Shown here piece by piece: positions 1-12,200 of a stretch of 64,000 nucleotides of DNA. The position numbers were made by a program, and so were the translations under genes. Under the pieces are notes generated by a model that was not told where the DNA came from, made no database searches, and saw nothing but the letters and a program-made list of their open reading frames with translations. This DNA is from Euleptes europaea (taxonomy: Eukaryota; Chordata; Lepidosauria; Squamata; Sphaerodactylidae): positions 55,383,521 through 55,447,520 of the forward strand of contig NC_079320.1 of the NCBI RefSeq assembly GCF_029931775.1, written 5' to 3'. Each line of letters opens with the position of its first letter. The first letter of the stretch is position 1.

Positions 1-202
1 TTTATGCTTCAGAAGGTGGAGATGTATTGTGTATTCCCTCGAGGAAGGTTACATCAGACATCACACTTTTACTAAAAAAAATTAGGGGTACCATGTAGGG
101 GGAAAGTATTCAACCCACATGAAGGTTATTGTGTGTGCAGGCATAGGCTGCATCTTCCCAGCATGTGTACTTTGCATGGAAAATAGATGTGTATGATTGT
201 TA

Positions 203-281
203 TTCATAGGGTTTCATTCATAGGGTCGCCATGGGTCGGAAGCAACTTGACGGCACTTAACACACACACACACACACACGA
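203..281 (+). mobile_element. BovB/RTE LINE 3' tail
   Basis: A very short, 5'-truncated copy of the RTE-class LINE tail: ...attcatagggtcgccatggg and cttgacggcacttaac, ending in a (CA)n tract. The same tail ends the longer BovB copies at 43871 and 61881 and the 5S-type SINEs. Confidence 0.75.
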
Positions 282-730
282 TTGTTATAGATATATGACT
301 ATACACAGGCATGCTTCACAAGGAAACCATTTTACCCCTGCATAGCAGCCTGTAAGGTTGAGTAGCAAGGAAATCCTTTTGGAGGAAAAAAGACTTTTAG
401 GAAGGAATAACAGGGGCAAAGAAATCTTAAAAGAAAATAATTTCTCCAAATTTATATCATATCTGGAGCAAAGTGCTCCTGGTACAAAATGCCAGCCCTC
501 AGTAGCTGAGACATTATCACTTCTTTGCATTGTGTGGGTGGACCCTAAACATTTATTTGGTTCTGGATTTTATTGCCTATGTAATGGTCTCACTATCATT
601 ACGCAGACCATTACAGAAAGGCATAAATGCCAATGTCTGGCGGGTCTCTGTGGTCTCCTTTCTTGGTGTCCCGGGAAAATCTGGAATATCACTTTTGAAA
701 ATATATGAGTGTATATTTGGTGGAGAATGA

Positions 731-955
731 TCACAATGGGTAGCCATGTAAGTCTGTAGCAATAGAAAAGAGCAAGAGTCCAGTAGCATCTTAAAGACTA
801 ACAAAACCTTTGGCAGGGTATGAGCTTTTATGAGTCACATCTCACTTCTTACGATGCTGGGCATTGGAAGAAGTGAGCTGTGATTCACGAAATCTCATAC
901 CCTGTCAGAAATTTTGTTAGTCTTTAAGGTGCTACTGGACTCTTGCTCTTTTCTC
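731..955. mobile_element. Short palindromic Penelope-like element, family C
   Basis: Two arms beginning agagcaagagtccagtagca and ending in its complement fold back around a short centre. A 14-bp target duplication ttggtggagaatga flanks it (717-730 and 956-969). The inner arm reads agtgagctgtgattcacgaaa, which resembles the stem II plus GAAA part of a hammerhead ribozyme; the CUGAnGA part is degenerate here. No coding capacity remains. Assignment to Penelope-like elements rests on the shared design with the coding copy at 23115-24813. Confidence 0.65.
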
Positions 956-1247
956 TTGGTGGAGAATGACTATGATATTGCCAGTAAAAGCAAAAGGGAC
1001 TAACCCAAAGGTGCAATGAGAATATCATTTTAATACATTCCTTACAGTTATCTAGTGTGTTTTATGCTTGTATAGTTCTTCCACTGTGAAAGAGTGCAAG
1101 GAAGACAATCCACGAAAAAACCTTAACTGGTATAAACCATGCACTAACATTCTTTATTATATTTTTTCTGTAGTAATACGGTGTTCTTTTAGTGGCATAG
1201 CTTAGAGGAGAACTACATGTTAGTGTTTTTAAAGAGTTGGGTCCAGG

Positions 1248-1590
1248 TTCCTCAGACCCATGTCAGCTTCCTCGCAACCACATAGCAGCTACAGGGAATG
1301 ATGTCTTGAAAAGAGGAAGACCCCAAACAGGTTTGGAACACCACTGCATGGTGAGGGGAGAAAGGGCTCCTGCCTCCCCCTTGAAGCTGTTTTCCCACAA
1401 AGAAATAGTGCTGGGAGGGAATTATTTTTCCATTTTTGCTGCTGCATGTGGAGTATTCTGTGCATATGGAGCAGAACAAATGGGAAAATAACTCCAGTGC
1501 TGTTTCTGCATGGGGCTATGGCTTGGCGGGGAAGCAGGAGCCTTTCCTCCCCCAGGGCAGTGTTCCAAGCCTGTTTGTCTCTCTGTCTCT
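1248..1590. repeat. Imperfect inverted repeat, unclassified
   Basis: The arm at about 1327-1440 (gtttggaacaccactgcatg onward) is complemented by about 1470-1588. Shared blocks include caggagccttt, gcagggc and ttattttccca. The outer edge (1248-1300) also resembles the complement of 55525-55585, so this is probably an old dispersed foldback element. The family is not recognised. Confidence 0.45.
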
Positions 1591-1879
1591 CTGTAGTTTG
1601 GCCCTTAGTAGCAGCACATAGCATATGTACAGAATACCCTAGGTTCAGGCATCTCCAGTTTGGAAGAATCTCATATCTGCCTGATGCCTTCTGACTACCA
1701 GTCACAACAGATAATGCTGGACCATATGAACCAAGAGTCTGCCACAAGGAAATTTCACACATTTATATATGTATACAGTCACATGTCCTATGATATTTCT
1801 GAACTATATGTGTACAAAAATGCTTTGTAATATATATGAGAATCAGTATATCTAATTCTAAAAATGGTCAGATCTGTGG

Positions 1880-2850
1880 ATTTTTAAATCCAGAGATTGG
1901 AGCCATGAACAGACAAGATAGATCTTTTTGGAGGGGGAAGCCCTAGGTTTGAAAAAACACCCTAGATTTGAAGACAGACAGAACCGGGGTGTGTGTGTTA
2001 AAAAAAACACCAAATAATAGAAGCAGCACCTGTAGCTTTAAAAAACAAGTTCCCTCAGTGGTCATTGCTAGGCAACCACAGCAGTAGTGCCAACCTATAT
2101 GCCTTGGTTATTTTCTGTCAATGAAAGGCAGGGAGAGGGAGCAAAGTTTTTTCCAGGCTGTTTTGGACTATGAGGGACTAGGCTGGCAGCAACCACTGAG
2201 CGACTTGCTACCACACAACTTGCATGACTTATCAATGACTGGCTGTTTGTCATTGTTCATCAGCAGCTGTCCCATGGAATTCAATGTGGTGTAGTGGTTA
2301 CAGTTTCAGGCTAGGATATGGGAGACCCAGGATCAAATCCCCCCTCTGCCATGGAAGCTCACTGGGTGACCTTGGGCCAGTCACATACCTTCAGCCTCAC
2401 TTACTTCACAGGTTATTGTGAGTATAAAAGGGAGGCAAGGCAAATGAAGTAAGCCGATTTGGGTCCCCATTGTGGAACTAGACAAGATATAAATGAAGTA
2501 AATAATTAAGATCAGAGGCAGATAAAAGGTTGTTAAGTGTGAAGTAGAGAAGGATGCAGGAAAAGGCAAGGATATGGGGGTTTCCAGGAGGAGGGAAAGA
2601 GGAAATAGTAGGAAAGGGGAAAATGAGGTGTTCCCTTCCAGTCCCAGGTTCACCACTGGGACTGGGACTGTGCAAATGGGCCATATTGGGCCAAATTTGG
2701 TTGGCTGGTAGGTGGGAAGGAGAGAAATCAGCAGGACAAGGGAAGGAGGAACTAGTGGGGCAGAGGGAAATGAGACGTTCTCTTGCAAGTCTTTGCAGGT
2801 ACCCTGCTTGTTTAATATAATCCGTTTCTGAGCTTGGCTCCAAATAGCCC
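1880..2850 (+). repeat. Composite dispersed repeat, copy 1
   Basis: About 1 kb with block-by-block similarity to 49795-50825 on the same strand. Both begin near aaatccag-gattggagcca, pass through gacttgctaccacacaactt, contain a tRNA-type SINE at the same internal place, and end in a purine-rich part with tggctggt-gtgggaaggaga. I do not recognise the family. Confidence 0.6.
2285..2512 (+). mobile_element. tRNA-derived SINE (GTGGTATAGTGGTTA type)
   Basis: Box-A-like tgtggtgtagtggttac, a box-B-like region, then ctgggtgaccttgggccagt. The 3' end gccgatttgggtccccattg and tataaatgaagtaaataat is the LINE-like tail seen in other copies. It is part of the larger repeat at 1880-2850. Confidence 0.7.
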
Positions 2851-3193
2851 CCTGCGCAAGCACAGAAATATAGTGAAAATGTTTAGTGGTGCATGGCTCT
2901 TCCCAGTTGATTAGATTTTTTTCTTGGATTTTAATACACACGTAATTCCCCACTGCGGAGTCAGTCACATAAGCTAGAAATGTATTGTGTGTAACTAGGG
3001 AATTGTTAAATATATATTACATCTTTGGGTTGATTCCTTTTGCTTTCTATTGTTGATGGTGTACCATCCCTCCCCCATTCTTCCCTATTTTCCAGAAAGC
3101 TGCTGCTGTTAAATAAATGAAATTACTTTAATGCTTGTAGTCTAAATGATTTGAGAACTTCTGGCTTATGTTTCCATATTGCAATTTATTCAG

Positions 3194-3280
3194 TATTATT
3201 CGGACCATTGATGGCAAAGTTCTCCACAAGTACAAACATCCAGCTGCAGTTTTTGGCTGTGATTGGAGTCAAAACAATAA
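3194..3280 (+). CDS. WDR17: WDR17 exon w1
   Basis: First WDR17 exon in the window (87 bp). The acceptor is ...ttcag and the donor gtgagt. It encodes IIRTIDGKVLHKYKHPAAV followed by FGCDWSQNN, part of a WD40 blade. The first base completes a codon from the exon upstream of the window. It leaves phase 2 (AA|A). Confidence 0.93.
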
Positions 3281-6200
3281 GTGAGTAACGGTTCCGTATA
3301 ATTGTCATACAATTTACCCCTAGCCTCAAAGAATAAAAAGTAAGGCAAGCTTGTTTTAAAATTGAGGTAACTTACAAAGGACAATTTGCTTGGGTTTAGG
3401 CCTGCTTGATGGTATAATTACCTCCTTGAATAGCTTGACAGTATTGAGAGTAGTGAGAGATCCAAACATCTTAGGAAAGTTTGGTTGACGATTATCACCC
3501 ATCTAAATTTTCATTATGACGTTAACTCATAGAGTAATACTGTGATCAGAATGGCAGTGGAGAGGTGAGAGAGGTAGTTTGAAAAGTTGATTGAACCTAG
3601 GGATCCTACTGTCATTGCAGTTAATTGACGAAAGCGATACTTCTAAACCATTTAGTGATCTGCAAACCAATTTAATCTCTGCTCCAGGATTGTCTGTCAG
3701 TATATTCAACTACTGTAGCCCCGTGGCGCAGAGTGGTAAGCTGCAGTACTGCAGCCAAAAGCTCCGCTCACAACCTGTTTGATCCCGATGGAAGTCGGTT
3801 TCAGGTAGCCCGCTCAAGGTTGACTCAGCCTTCTGAAGTCAGTAAAATGAGTACCCAGCTTGCTGGGGGTAAGGTGTAAATGACTGGGGAAGGCAATGGC
3901 AAACCACCCCATAAACATAGTCTGCCTAGTAAACGTCGGTATATGATGTCACCCCATGGGTCAGTAATGACCCGGTGCTTGCACAGGGGACTAACTTTAC
4001 CTTTTACATTCAACTAAAGCTAAACATTAAAATTTGTACTGGAAGCTTTTGGGGCATCAGACAGGCCAAATATCCTTATTTGAATGCCCACCCCCTCAGA
4101 GGTTTTCCACACTTCCATAGTTACTTGATAAAACTGTGCTAAAAACAAAGCTTGCTTTGAATGTCATTCCACAGATGTGGAATGTGAATTGGGAACTGTT
4201 TCCATGTTAATTTTAACAGTGTACAATAGATTTTTTCCAAGTTCTGGTATGTGTTAAATAGGTTTTTTTTTATTAAAACCTTGCATATGCTTGAATAGTT
4301 AATTCCCATGCATTATGAATTATAATTTTTAACAATTCATTGTTTCTGAGTAGATTTATTTCCAAAAAATTTGGAAACCTATTTATTGCTAAAAGTATGT
4401 GCTGAAGACATTTTCTAGTGAAGTATTTTTTCAGAGAATCGTTTGAAATGAAATCTTAGGAAACATGTGCTGTAACTAAAGCCTTGAAAAGTTATACCTA
4501 TTCTGGGCCTTATTTCAGAAATAATACAGATGGTGGGCACATCATAAAATAACTGCTGACGGTAAAATAATGTCGAACAAAATAAAAACAGAAGCAATTT
4601 ACAGTAATGTGTTGCTAAAAGAATATAATAATGAGAGTTGATGCAGCAGTGTAGTCCATGAGTAAATAATGTAGCTCTTCCTCTCTGCCGCCACCCAGAG
4701 GGGACTAGGGCATCTGCAGTGCATGTGGCTCAGTGCAAGGGCATCTACAGTTCATTCAGAGGACCCCACGTTTCCCCTGGTAGCTCTAGTCCAGAGGTTC
4801 CTAAATGCTCTGAGTCATGGAGCACTTTTCAAAAGCGAAATTCATCATGGAGCACTTTTCAAGAGCGAAATTCGTCACGGAGCACTAATTTTCACCTAGC
4901 ACCTGTATACTAAACCGAATGACAGTAGTACTAAATGGCAGGTTTAAAAATATTCCTTTTGAGACAGAATTATGTGTATGTGGTTTGAGTCAACACGATA
5001 CGCTACAGCATGTAATCATAAATTGTTACCTGCATGACAGTCCTCGTTAAAAAACAATTCTTCCCTTGATTGATAAAATGAAATCAAGCCAAGAATTCTC
5101 TGTATGCCAGTTTTATGTTGAATGATACTATTCCTGAAGTCACTTTAAAGGTGGCGGAATTTTTGATGGAAGTTGTCAATATTAGGACTGAAGTTTAAAG
5201 CATATTTAAATTGAAAATGTATGGACAGTGAATTTTGTGTACTGCTTACGTCATGTTTCTGAGTATATGCCAATAAAGGTCGATTGATTGATTGACAGTA
5301 GTATTTTTCTTTCCAATCTCTTCACGGAGCACTAGGAGATGTTTGGGAACCGCTGCTTTGGTTAATAGAGTCAGATCATAGGTGATGTGAAAGACCTCCA
5401 CTTGAGACTGTGGAGAGCTGCTGCTATCCCAAGTAGACGATACTGGCCCTTATATACCCCAGTGGTATAACTCAATATGAGGCAGCTTTTTGTGTCCTTG
5501 TGTGTTTAGAGGAAGAAGTGATATCTTGTGTTTGTATACATGATTTGATTGACATGGAGACCAGGACAAAAAAATTCTGTGCAGTGATTTAGCACCTTCT
5601 TTCCTTATATCTGAGCTGTCGCCTCTTAGCACTGACTTCTAGAAGTAATAGCTGCTAACAGCAATTTAGCTGCATCTCTGAGATAATAATTGATGCCGTT
5701 AGATGTTTGAAATACAAAAGCAGCGCAAAGGCAGCTTTAAAAATCTGTTTACATTTGTTAATTTTATCATTTTGAAAGGTTAATTTCTAGCTGACGTGCA
5801 CAATATTCTCCTTTTGCAGAGATATGATAGCCACAGGATGTGAAGATAAAAATGTTCGTGTCTATTACCTAGCAACTAGCTCTGATCAGCCACTGAAAGT
5901 GTTCAGTGGGCATACTGCAAAAGTATTTCATGTCAGATGGTCTCCTTTGAGGGAAGGAATACTCTGCAGTGGCTCAGATGATGGGTAAGCATGATTAGGA
6001 TAAAGTGATACCACCAAGATGAAAAGTACTGGTTTTGATCCATAGCTAATAACTTTAATAAGAGATTTGCCGCATGTGCTGTTGTAGGACGTGAACTGTG
6101 GCCAACTTGGCAGAGGTTCAGTTACTTCTCTCTTATATTCATTGTGCATTAAGCCCCTGGTAAATTAAGAGGTAGTTGAGGGAGTAGCCAACACAACGGC

Positions 6201-9200
6201 AGGCACTAAAAGTTGCATCATCCCCAGTACATCTCAGCTTTCCCACAAGAGTAGGCAACAAATTGGGACAGACTTCCTACTTGCTTGGACGTGAAGGATG
6301 GGGGAAAGTTGAGCTCTTTGAGGGGGCATGGATATAGTTTGTTAGCAATACAGGTTTTTATGAGCAGCTGGAAGAGAAGGCCAACATGAGAGAAAAATTA
6401 TGAGGTTATTTAGATTTTTTAAAAAGATAATTTTATACGCATTGCGTGAAGCCTACAGTGTCGCTAGAGTGTAATCTCCATTAATGGCTATTTGTGCTGG
6501 GTTGAAAAATACAACCCTTATCCTAAGTGTAAGAGCCGTGGGCTGTGGGTTCCCCACCCGCCGCTCTTCTGTAGCCTGCAGGGGTCGAGCCAAGGGAGCC
6601 TCCTCGGCCTCAGACCATTCGGAGGGAGAATCCGAGTCGACCTCTCCCTCCGAAGAAGCCAGAATCTTGCCGCTGTCAGACGCCAGCACGGAGACTTCTG
6701 CCCTTCCTCCTCCCTGGCCTCCGCTCAAGTGGCCTTTATAAAGGCCTGGCTCTCCACCCTCTTTCCCAGGCCCCGCCCCCGAGACCTTATTAGGGCCCTG
6801 AGAGCCCTCCCCCGGAAGCAGGCCTTCCTTGCCTGGCCTCTGCTTCTGAGTTACTGCCTGCCCGCCCGGGCCGCACCCCCCCCCCGCCGCCTCTCAGCTG
6901 GGCTGCGGGAAGGACTCCTGTGCAGAGAGCTGAGGTGCCGCCACGACCTCGCCCGGGACGCGCCAGTCCAACTGTTAGCTGGGCGGCGGGGAGGTTGCCT
7001 TGGAGGCCAGCGGGGGCGGCCCAACTGCCGGGGGGCCCGCCGTCCGACTGCGCTCCTGTTGCGGCCTCTCATGGGCCCTCTCCCGGTGGTCGGCCCCACC
7101 CTCCGGTGGCGAGGCGCTGGTCGGCTTCTATCTCCCGGCTCGGCCTGCTGGCCTGGGCCTCCTCGAGGGTCGTCCCTTCCGTCGCCGCTGAGCCTGCCGG
7201 GAAGAAAAATCCTGCTGGTAAGGGGTCAGTTCCCTGTTTGCTCCTGGCCCTTCCCGAGCCCTCCCCATCTCCTGTGCCTTATTTGGGGTGATGGGGTCGT
7301 TCAGGCCCAGACGGACCAGGTCCAGGTCCGTCTTGGGACACTAAGCATTTTCTCAGCCACATGAGGCCCCTTCTGCCACGAAACTGGGTTTTCCAGTGTA
7401 GAGAGTACCTTTATCTGCCACCAGTGTGTTTGTTTCTTTAAAAATTGCCTAGGGCTCTAAATGAGAGCCAGTGTGGTATAGTGGTTTAGGTGTTAGGCTA
7501 GAATATGGGAAACCCAAGTTCGAATCCCCACTCTGCCATAGAAACATGCTGGGTGACCTTGGGCCAGTCACACACTCTCAGCCTCGACCCCGGTTAGTAT
7601 TTGAAGGGGAGACTTCCAAGGAATACCAGGGTCGTGACGTGGAGGCAAGCAATGGCAAACCACCTCTGAACGCCCATTGCCTTGAAAACCCCACCAGGGG
7701 TCGCCATAAGTCATCTGTGACTTGATGGCGAAAAAAGAAAAAAAGAGAGTTCTAAATATGGTGTCATCCTGAAAGTCAGGCTACAAGTGACTTTGAATAT
7801 TAGTATCCTGGTCAAAAAAGAGGGACAAACAGGTGAAAGGTCAAGGTGGAAAGGGGAAAGCTAGAATGTGAAAGGATGAGCATGCAGTTGTGCTACTTGT
7901 ATTTAATGGGCAGCAGAAAACAGAATAATTGATTCCATATGTTTCAATGGAATGAGGATTTCAACAGATTCTCTGAAATAAGTTGATAATCTTTGGGACC
8001 AAAGGAATTCCGTCCGTGGGTGCATTAGAGCTTCTGCAGCTGTGACTACAAAGAGCCACTGCTAAGACAAATGGCCACAGTTATGTGAAGCTGTCCTATT
8101 ACTTTCTCTGTGATTTATAATGTATTTAACATGACTCACACCATAACACCCAGTGTTACGTACTGTTCTTCTCATGAATTGCATTTGAATTAAGTGTTAA
8201 TGATAAAATATTTTGCTTCTTACTTGCAGTACTGTTCGAATATGGGATTATACTCAAGATGCTTGTATAAATGTTCTTAGTGGGCATATAGCACCAGTTC
8301 GGGGATTGCTGTGGAATTCAGAAATACCTTACTTGCTGATATCGGGCAGCTGGGATTATACAATCAAAGTATGGGACACAAGGGATGGAACTTGTCTGGA
8401 CACTGTGTATGATCATGGTGCAGATGTCTATGGTAAAAATGTTTTAAAGTTTTTAATTTTTAATTAGCTACAAATTTTCAGTCAATCTTATTTCCCTAAA
8501 AAAGTTCCATGCATTAAAACTAATTTTACTAAAATTAATTATGTAGCTGATTTGACTTTAAAACTGTTCTTCTTTTAGGATTAACTTGTCATCCTAGTCG
8601 TCCCTTCACGATGGCATCTTGTTCTCGAGATTCCACTGTGAGACTTTGGTCATTAACACCTCTAATAAACCCTCTTCAAATAAATATCTTGGCAGACAGA
8701 CCATGGGATGAGATTATTGGACATACTGGTGGGTAAATATACAAATATGTGTGCATTGACTTATGTGCAATTGGGTTATCGTTATACCCCCCCCCCCAAA
8801 AGCCCCAAATTGAATAGTTACATCAGATTTTTCCACTTGTAAAAAAGGAGGCTACTCTGGGGATAATAAGACCTATATGGACAAAATGCATGTGGGACAG
8901 GGGCTGTAATATGATGCATGTCTGCGTTTGGCTGCTGATTAAGTTCCCCCCTCCATTTTGTTTTAATAGACCGTGCAGTGGAAGTCGGTGCTTCTCCTTT
9001 GCTATGTGGCAAGGTATCCAGGGATATTAAACAAGAAGTAGACAAACTTACCGGTAATTCTCGAGAGAGAAAACTAAGATGGTTCTCAGAATGTTTATCG
9101 GTAAGTTCTAAACAGTGAAAATTGTTGAGCATATGTAATGTAGCTATTTGCATTAGTTCCCTCAAACTCATTAGGCAAATTGTCTTATTTGCAACATAAT

Positions 9201-12200
9201 AGAAGTTGTGATCTAAATGAGACAAACTGGAGTTTTCTTTTATTATTCTGTATTTTTAATTGAAGTGTGGTTTGCTTCTAAGTACTTCTGAACTAAAGTT
9301 GGTTGCTTCTAAATTAAACAAAAATCCTGGAAGGACTATGAGCCATAAATGGATAATTAAGTATATAACATGTCTCTCCTTCGCTAGTGTTTTTATCTAG
9401 AATTTCTTTTTTGTTTGTTATCCATATTACTCAACAATACATATATAGTTAAAAAGACCAGTGCTTCTATCTAGATTCAGTATTAATAAATACTTTTGAA
9501 CTGATCTTTCTTTACTTTTGTACTGATTGACAAATGCATTCATATTCTTCGCAGTTTTAAGGCTGCAATCCTAAAAAGGAGGGTGAAGCTCCTTAGGAGC
9601 CAGCGTGACTCCATGCCAGCATGTGTGTGTTAAGTGCTGTCAAGTCGCTTCCGATTCATGGTGACCCTATGAATGAAAGTCCTCCAAAATGTCCTATCTT
9701 TGACAGCCTTGCTCAGATCTTGCAAATTGAAGGCTGTGGCTTCCTTTATTGAGTCAATCCATCTCTTGTTATTATGCATGCCAGCATAACTGCCCATTTA
9801 TCCCAGGATAATGGGCACTTATGCTGTCCCAGGGGCAAAACTGCCGGCACCAGGGAGCCGCAGAGCTGTGCTGGCCCCTGCCACCAATGCAGCCACACCA
9901 GTAGGGAATTCCCAGAAGGGAAAGCCCGTGCCAGCATTGGGGGGCATTTCCAGGGTGTTCCTGGGGTTGGAACTGCCTTTAGGCAAGCCTGCTAACCTCT
10001 TTCACCCCAGGAATGCCCCCTGTGGCTGTTCTCAATGGGGCCGTTTTCATTTAATCTATTTTAAAACTTTTAAAATGTCTTTTCAGAGGCCGGGAAGCCT
10101 CTGGGAGGCGGCATGGCCTGCGCTGCTCCTGGGCGCCGCGGATCTACCTCCCCCCCTTCAGGAATGGGCCGCCCGTCTCAAAACTGCTTAAACCTCATTG
10201 GATTCTTCTGTTTGTATAATTTCAGCCCCCAGGAGGCAGTCAAAATTTATGGGACCTTGTTGCTGTTATAAAAGGCCAAGATGATAGCTTACTTCCTCAG
10301 AATTACTGCAAAGGAATTATGCACATGAAGCATCTGATTAGATTTAAAATGGTAAGCTACGTATGCAGGCTGACTTCATCTTCAGTGCTCTCAGTTACAA
10401 AAGAAGTGGCATACTACCGCTTCACCAGACAAGGCTCCTGCTATAAAAAGGCTCTGTACTTTAGCAAGAAACCATTTGTCAAAATTCACATTACTTTTTG
10501 AGTGCAAGTGTTACCTATTTCATTGTGTGAGGCATTTATCACAAATCTTGCATTTTTGCTTCCTTCAGCCAGTTAATTGCTTTAGTCCAAGAAGTATTGA
10601 CTTGCTAGTTTGTTTAGTCAACATTTGATTTAGCCTACAATTTTTTTTCTTGGAAGTACAGCAGTTATCAATGGAATAAGAACTCTCAAGTATATAAATG
10701 GATTGTCTGATTTCAGAATATAATATTTCTACCCTCAATCACTTTTGCTTCATTTGGTTGTGTGTGAGTGGAAACTTTATTTTCTGGTAGAAATTTGTTT
10801 TTGTTTTTATTCTTGGAAAAATGTTCATTCCAGCATAAGAACTGCCTCAATAAGCTAATAAAATAAATTAATAATAACATGTAACAGGAGGTGTGGCAGA
10901 ACAGTCCTGCAGGCTCTATTCCGCCATGCCCTCCAAAGCATCTGGGCCCCAGTTGCTGCCCAAAGTTTCCACCTGGCACGTGACACCCATCTAGTTTTCC
11001 TAACACCTGGAGGGGATTTTCTCTCTCTCCGTTCTCCTGCTGCCACTACCTGGCCTTTGTAGAAATTGCCCACTGGGAGGGCCAGGGCTCCTACCTTACT
11101 TGTCCTGTTCTGAGGCCTCGCCTCTGTGTATCCCGCTATCTAGTGTCTGGTTACCACGGGGACAGCTTACTGCCTTATGCGCCACTGAGGAAGTAGCCAC
11201 TTGCCTTCCTAGTGTTCCTTTTTCAAATAACGTGCCCAGAACTATGGAGGTCTACTGTGGTACAGAGAACCGCTACCAGCGTTAAAAGTTATTAAGCATT
11301 TATTTAAAAAGAAAATGTCCACACACGTACACTTAGTGCAGCACTAGTTTGAGCTAGGGATCCAGATGAGAAGGGTAAAATGCAATTCCTCTGACCCTCC
11401 CTCTGAACATGCCCAGCAGATGTCAACCTCAGGCAGGCTCTTTAACGTAAAAGGTTACAGTTTTTCTGAAGGGCCCTTGTTACCTTGAAGCCCCTGCCCA
11501 GATATGCAGTCTGGCACATGGCAACGGCTGCCTCCAGCAGCCCTCAGGCAAGAGTTCTGCCTGCCTTTATGGAATCGCACCCAGGAGTTTTATCATCTCC
11601 CATTCTCCTCCCACTGACCAGGTCAGGCCAGGTCAAAGAAGCTTTTACTGAAGGCTCCAGGAAATTTTTCCTGAAGTTTTTCTAGCACCTTAAGTCCTCC
11701 AAATTTCTGTTCCCTGCTGGATATCATCTGTCCAGCAGGTGTGTGGGGGGCTTGACCATCCCATTGTCTCTCACTAGACCTACTGGCGTTTCTAAAAGGG
11801 TGGCTGAGGTAAGGCTGGAAAGCAACTGAATTGACTGGCCCCTTCCTGCCTGTTCTGTGCCAAGAGAGAGAAGAACTTTTTAAAACTAAAGGCGAAGGTT
11901 TTGCTCAGTTCAAACCTACACTTATTTATTTATATTTATACTTCAGGTTTCTATCCTGCCCTCCCCTGAGCCGAATCTCAGGGCAGGTAACAACATAAAC
12001 CTCCAAAGAAAAATGCATTTCTTCAGAATAGGTAAACTAAGGTCCACATTTTTGTTAAATGACAGAAACAGTACTGTGGTGCAATTAAGGCAGGATGGTC
12101 TTGTTAAACATTTTAGCATATGTCTTCAACAATTACCAAGGGTGAATTCTCTGGAAACTTATTTTGTGTGAGTCTCACTGAAACAAATGGGTTGGATGCA

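Larger units (their letters stand above)
4721..5492 (+). mobile_element. tRNA-derived SINE (GTGGCTCAGTGG type), split by a transposon
   Basis: The 5' half (4721-4783, tgtggctcagtg onward) and the 3' half (5365-5492, gtgatgtgaaagacctc onward) match the intact SINE at 31343-31557. They are separated by a hAT-like element at 4792-5356. Both halves are diverged, so this is an old copy. Confidence 0.6.

Noticed and set aside
2381-2968. Minus-strand open frame of 195 codons
   Set aside because: It lies in the purine-rich part of the composite repeat. The translation is low-complexity (P, L, S rich), and the matching repeat at 49795-50825 has a similar spurious frame.
6492-7364. A long open frame of 290 codons in the GC-rich island
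   Set aside because: Frames are open on several phases and both strands because stop codons are rare in GC-rich DNA. The translations are low-complexity, rich in P, R and G, and resemble no family I know.
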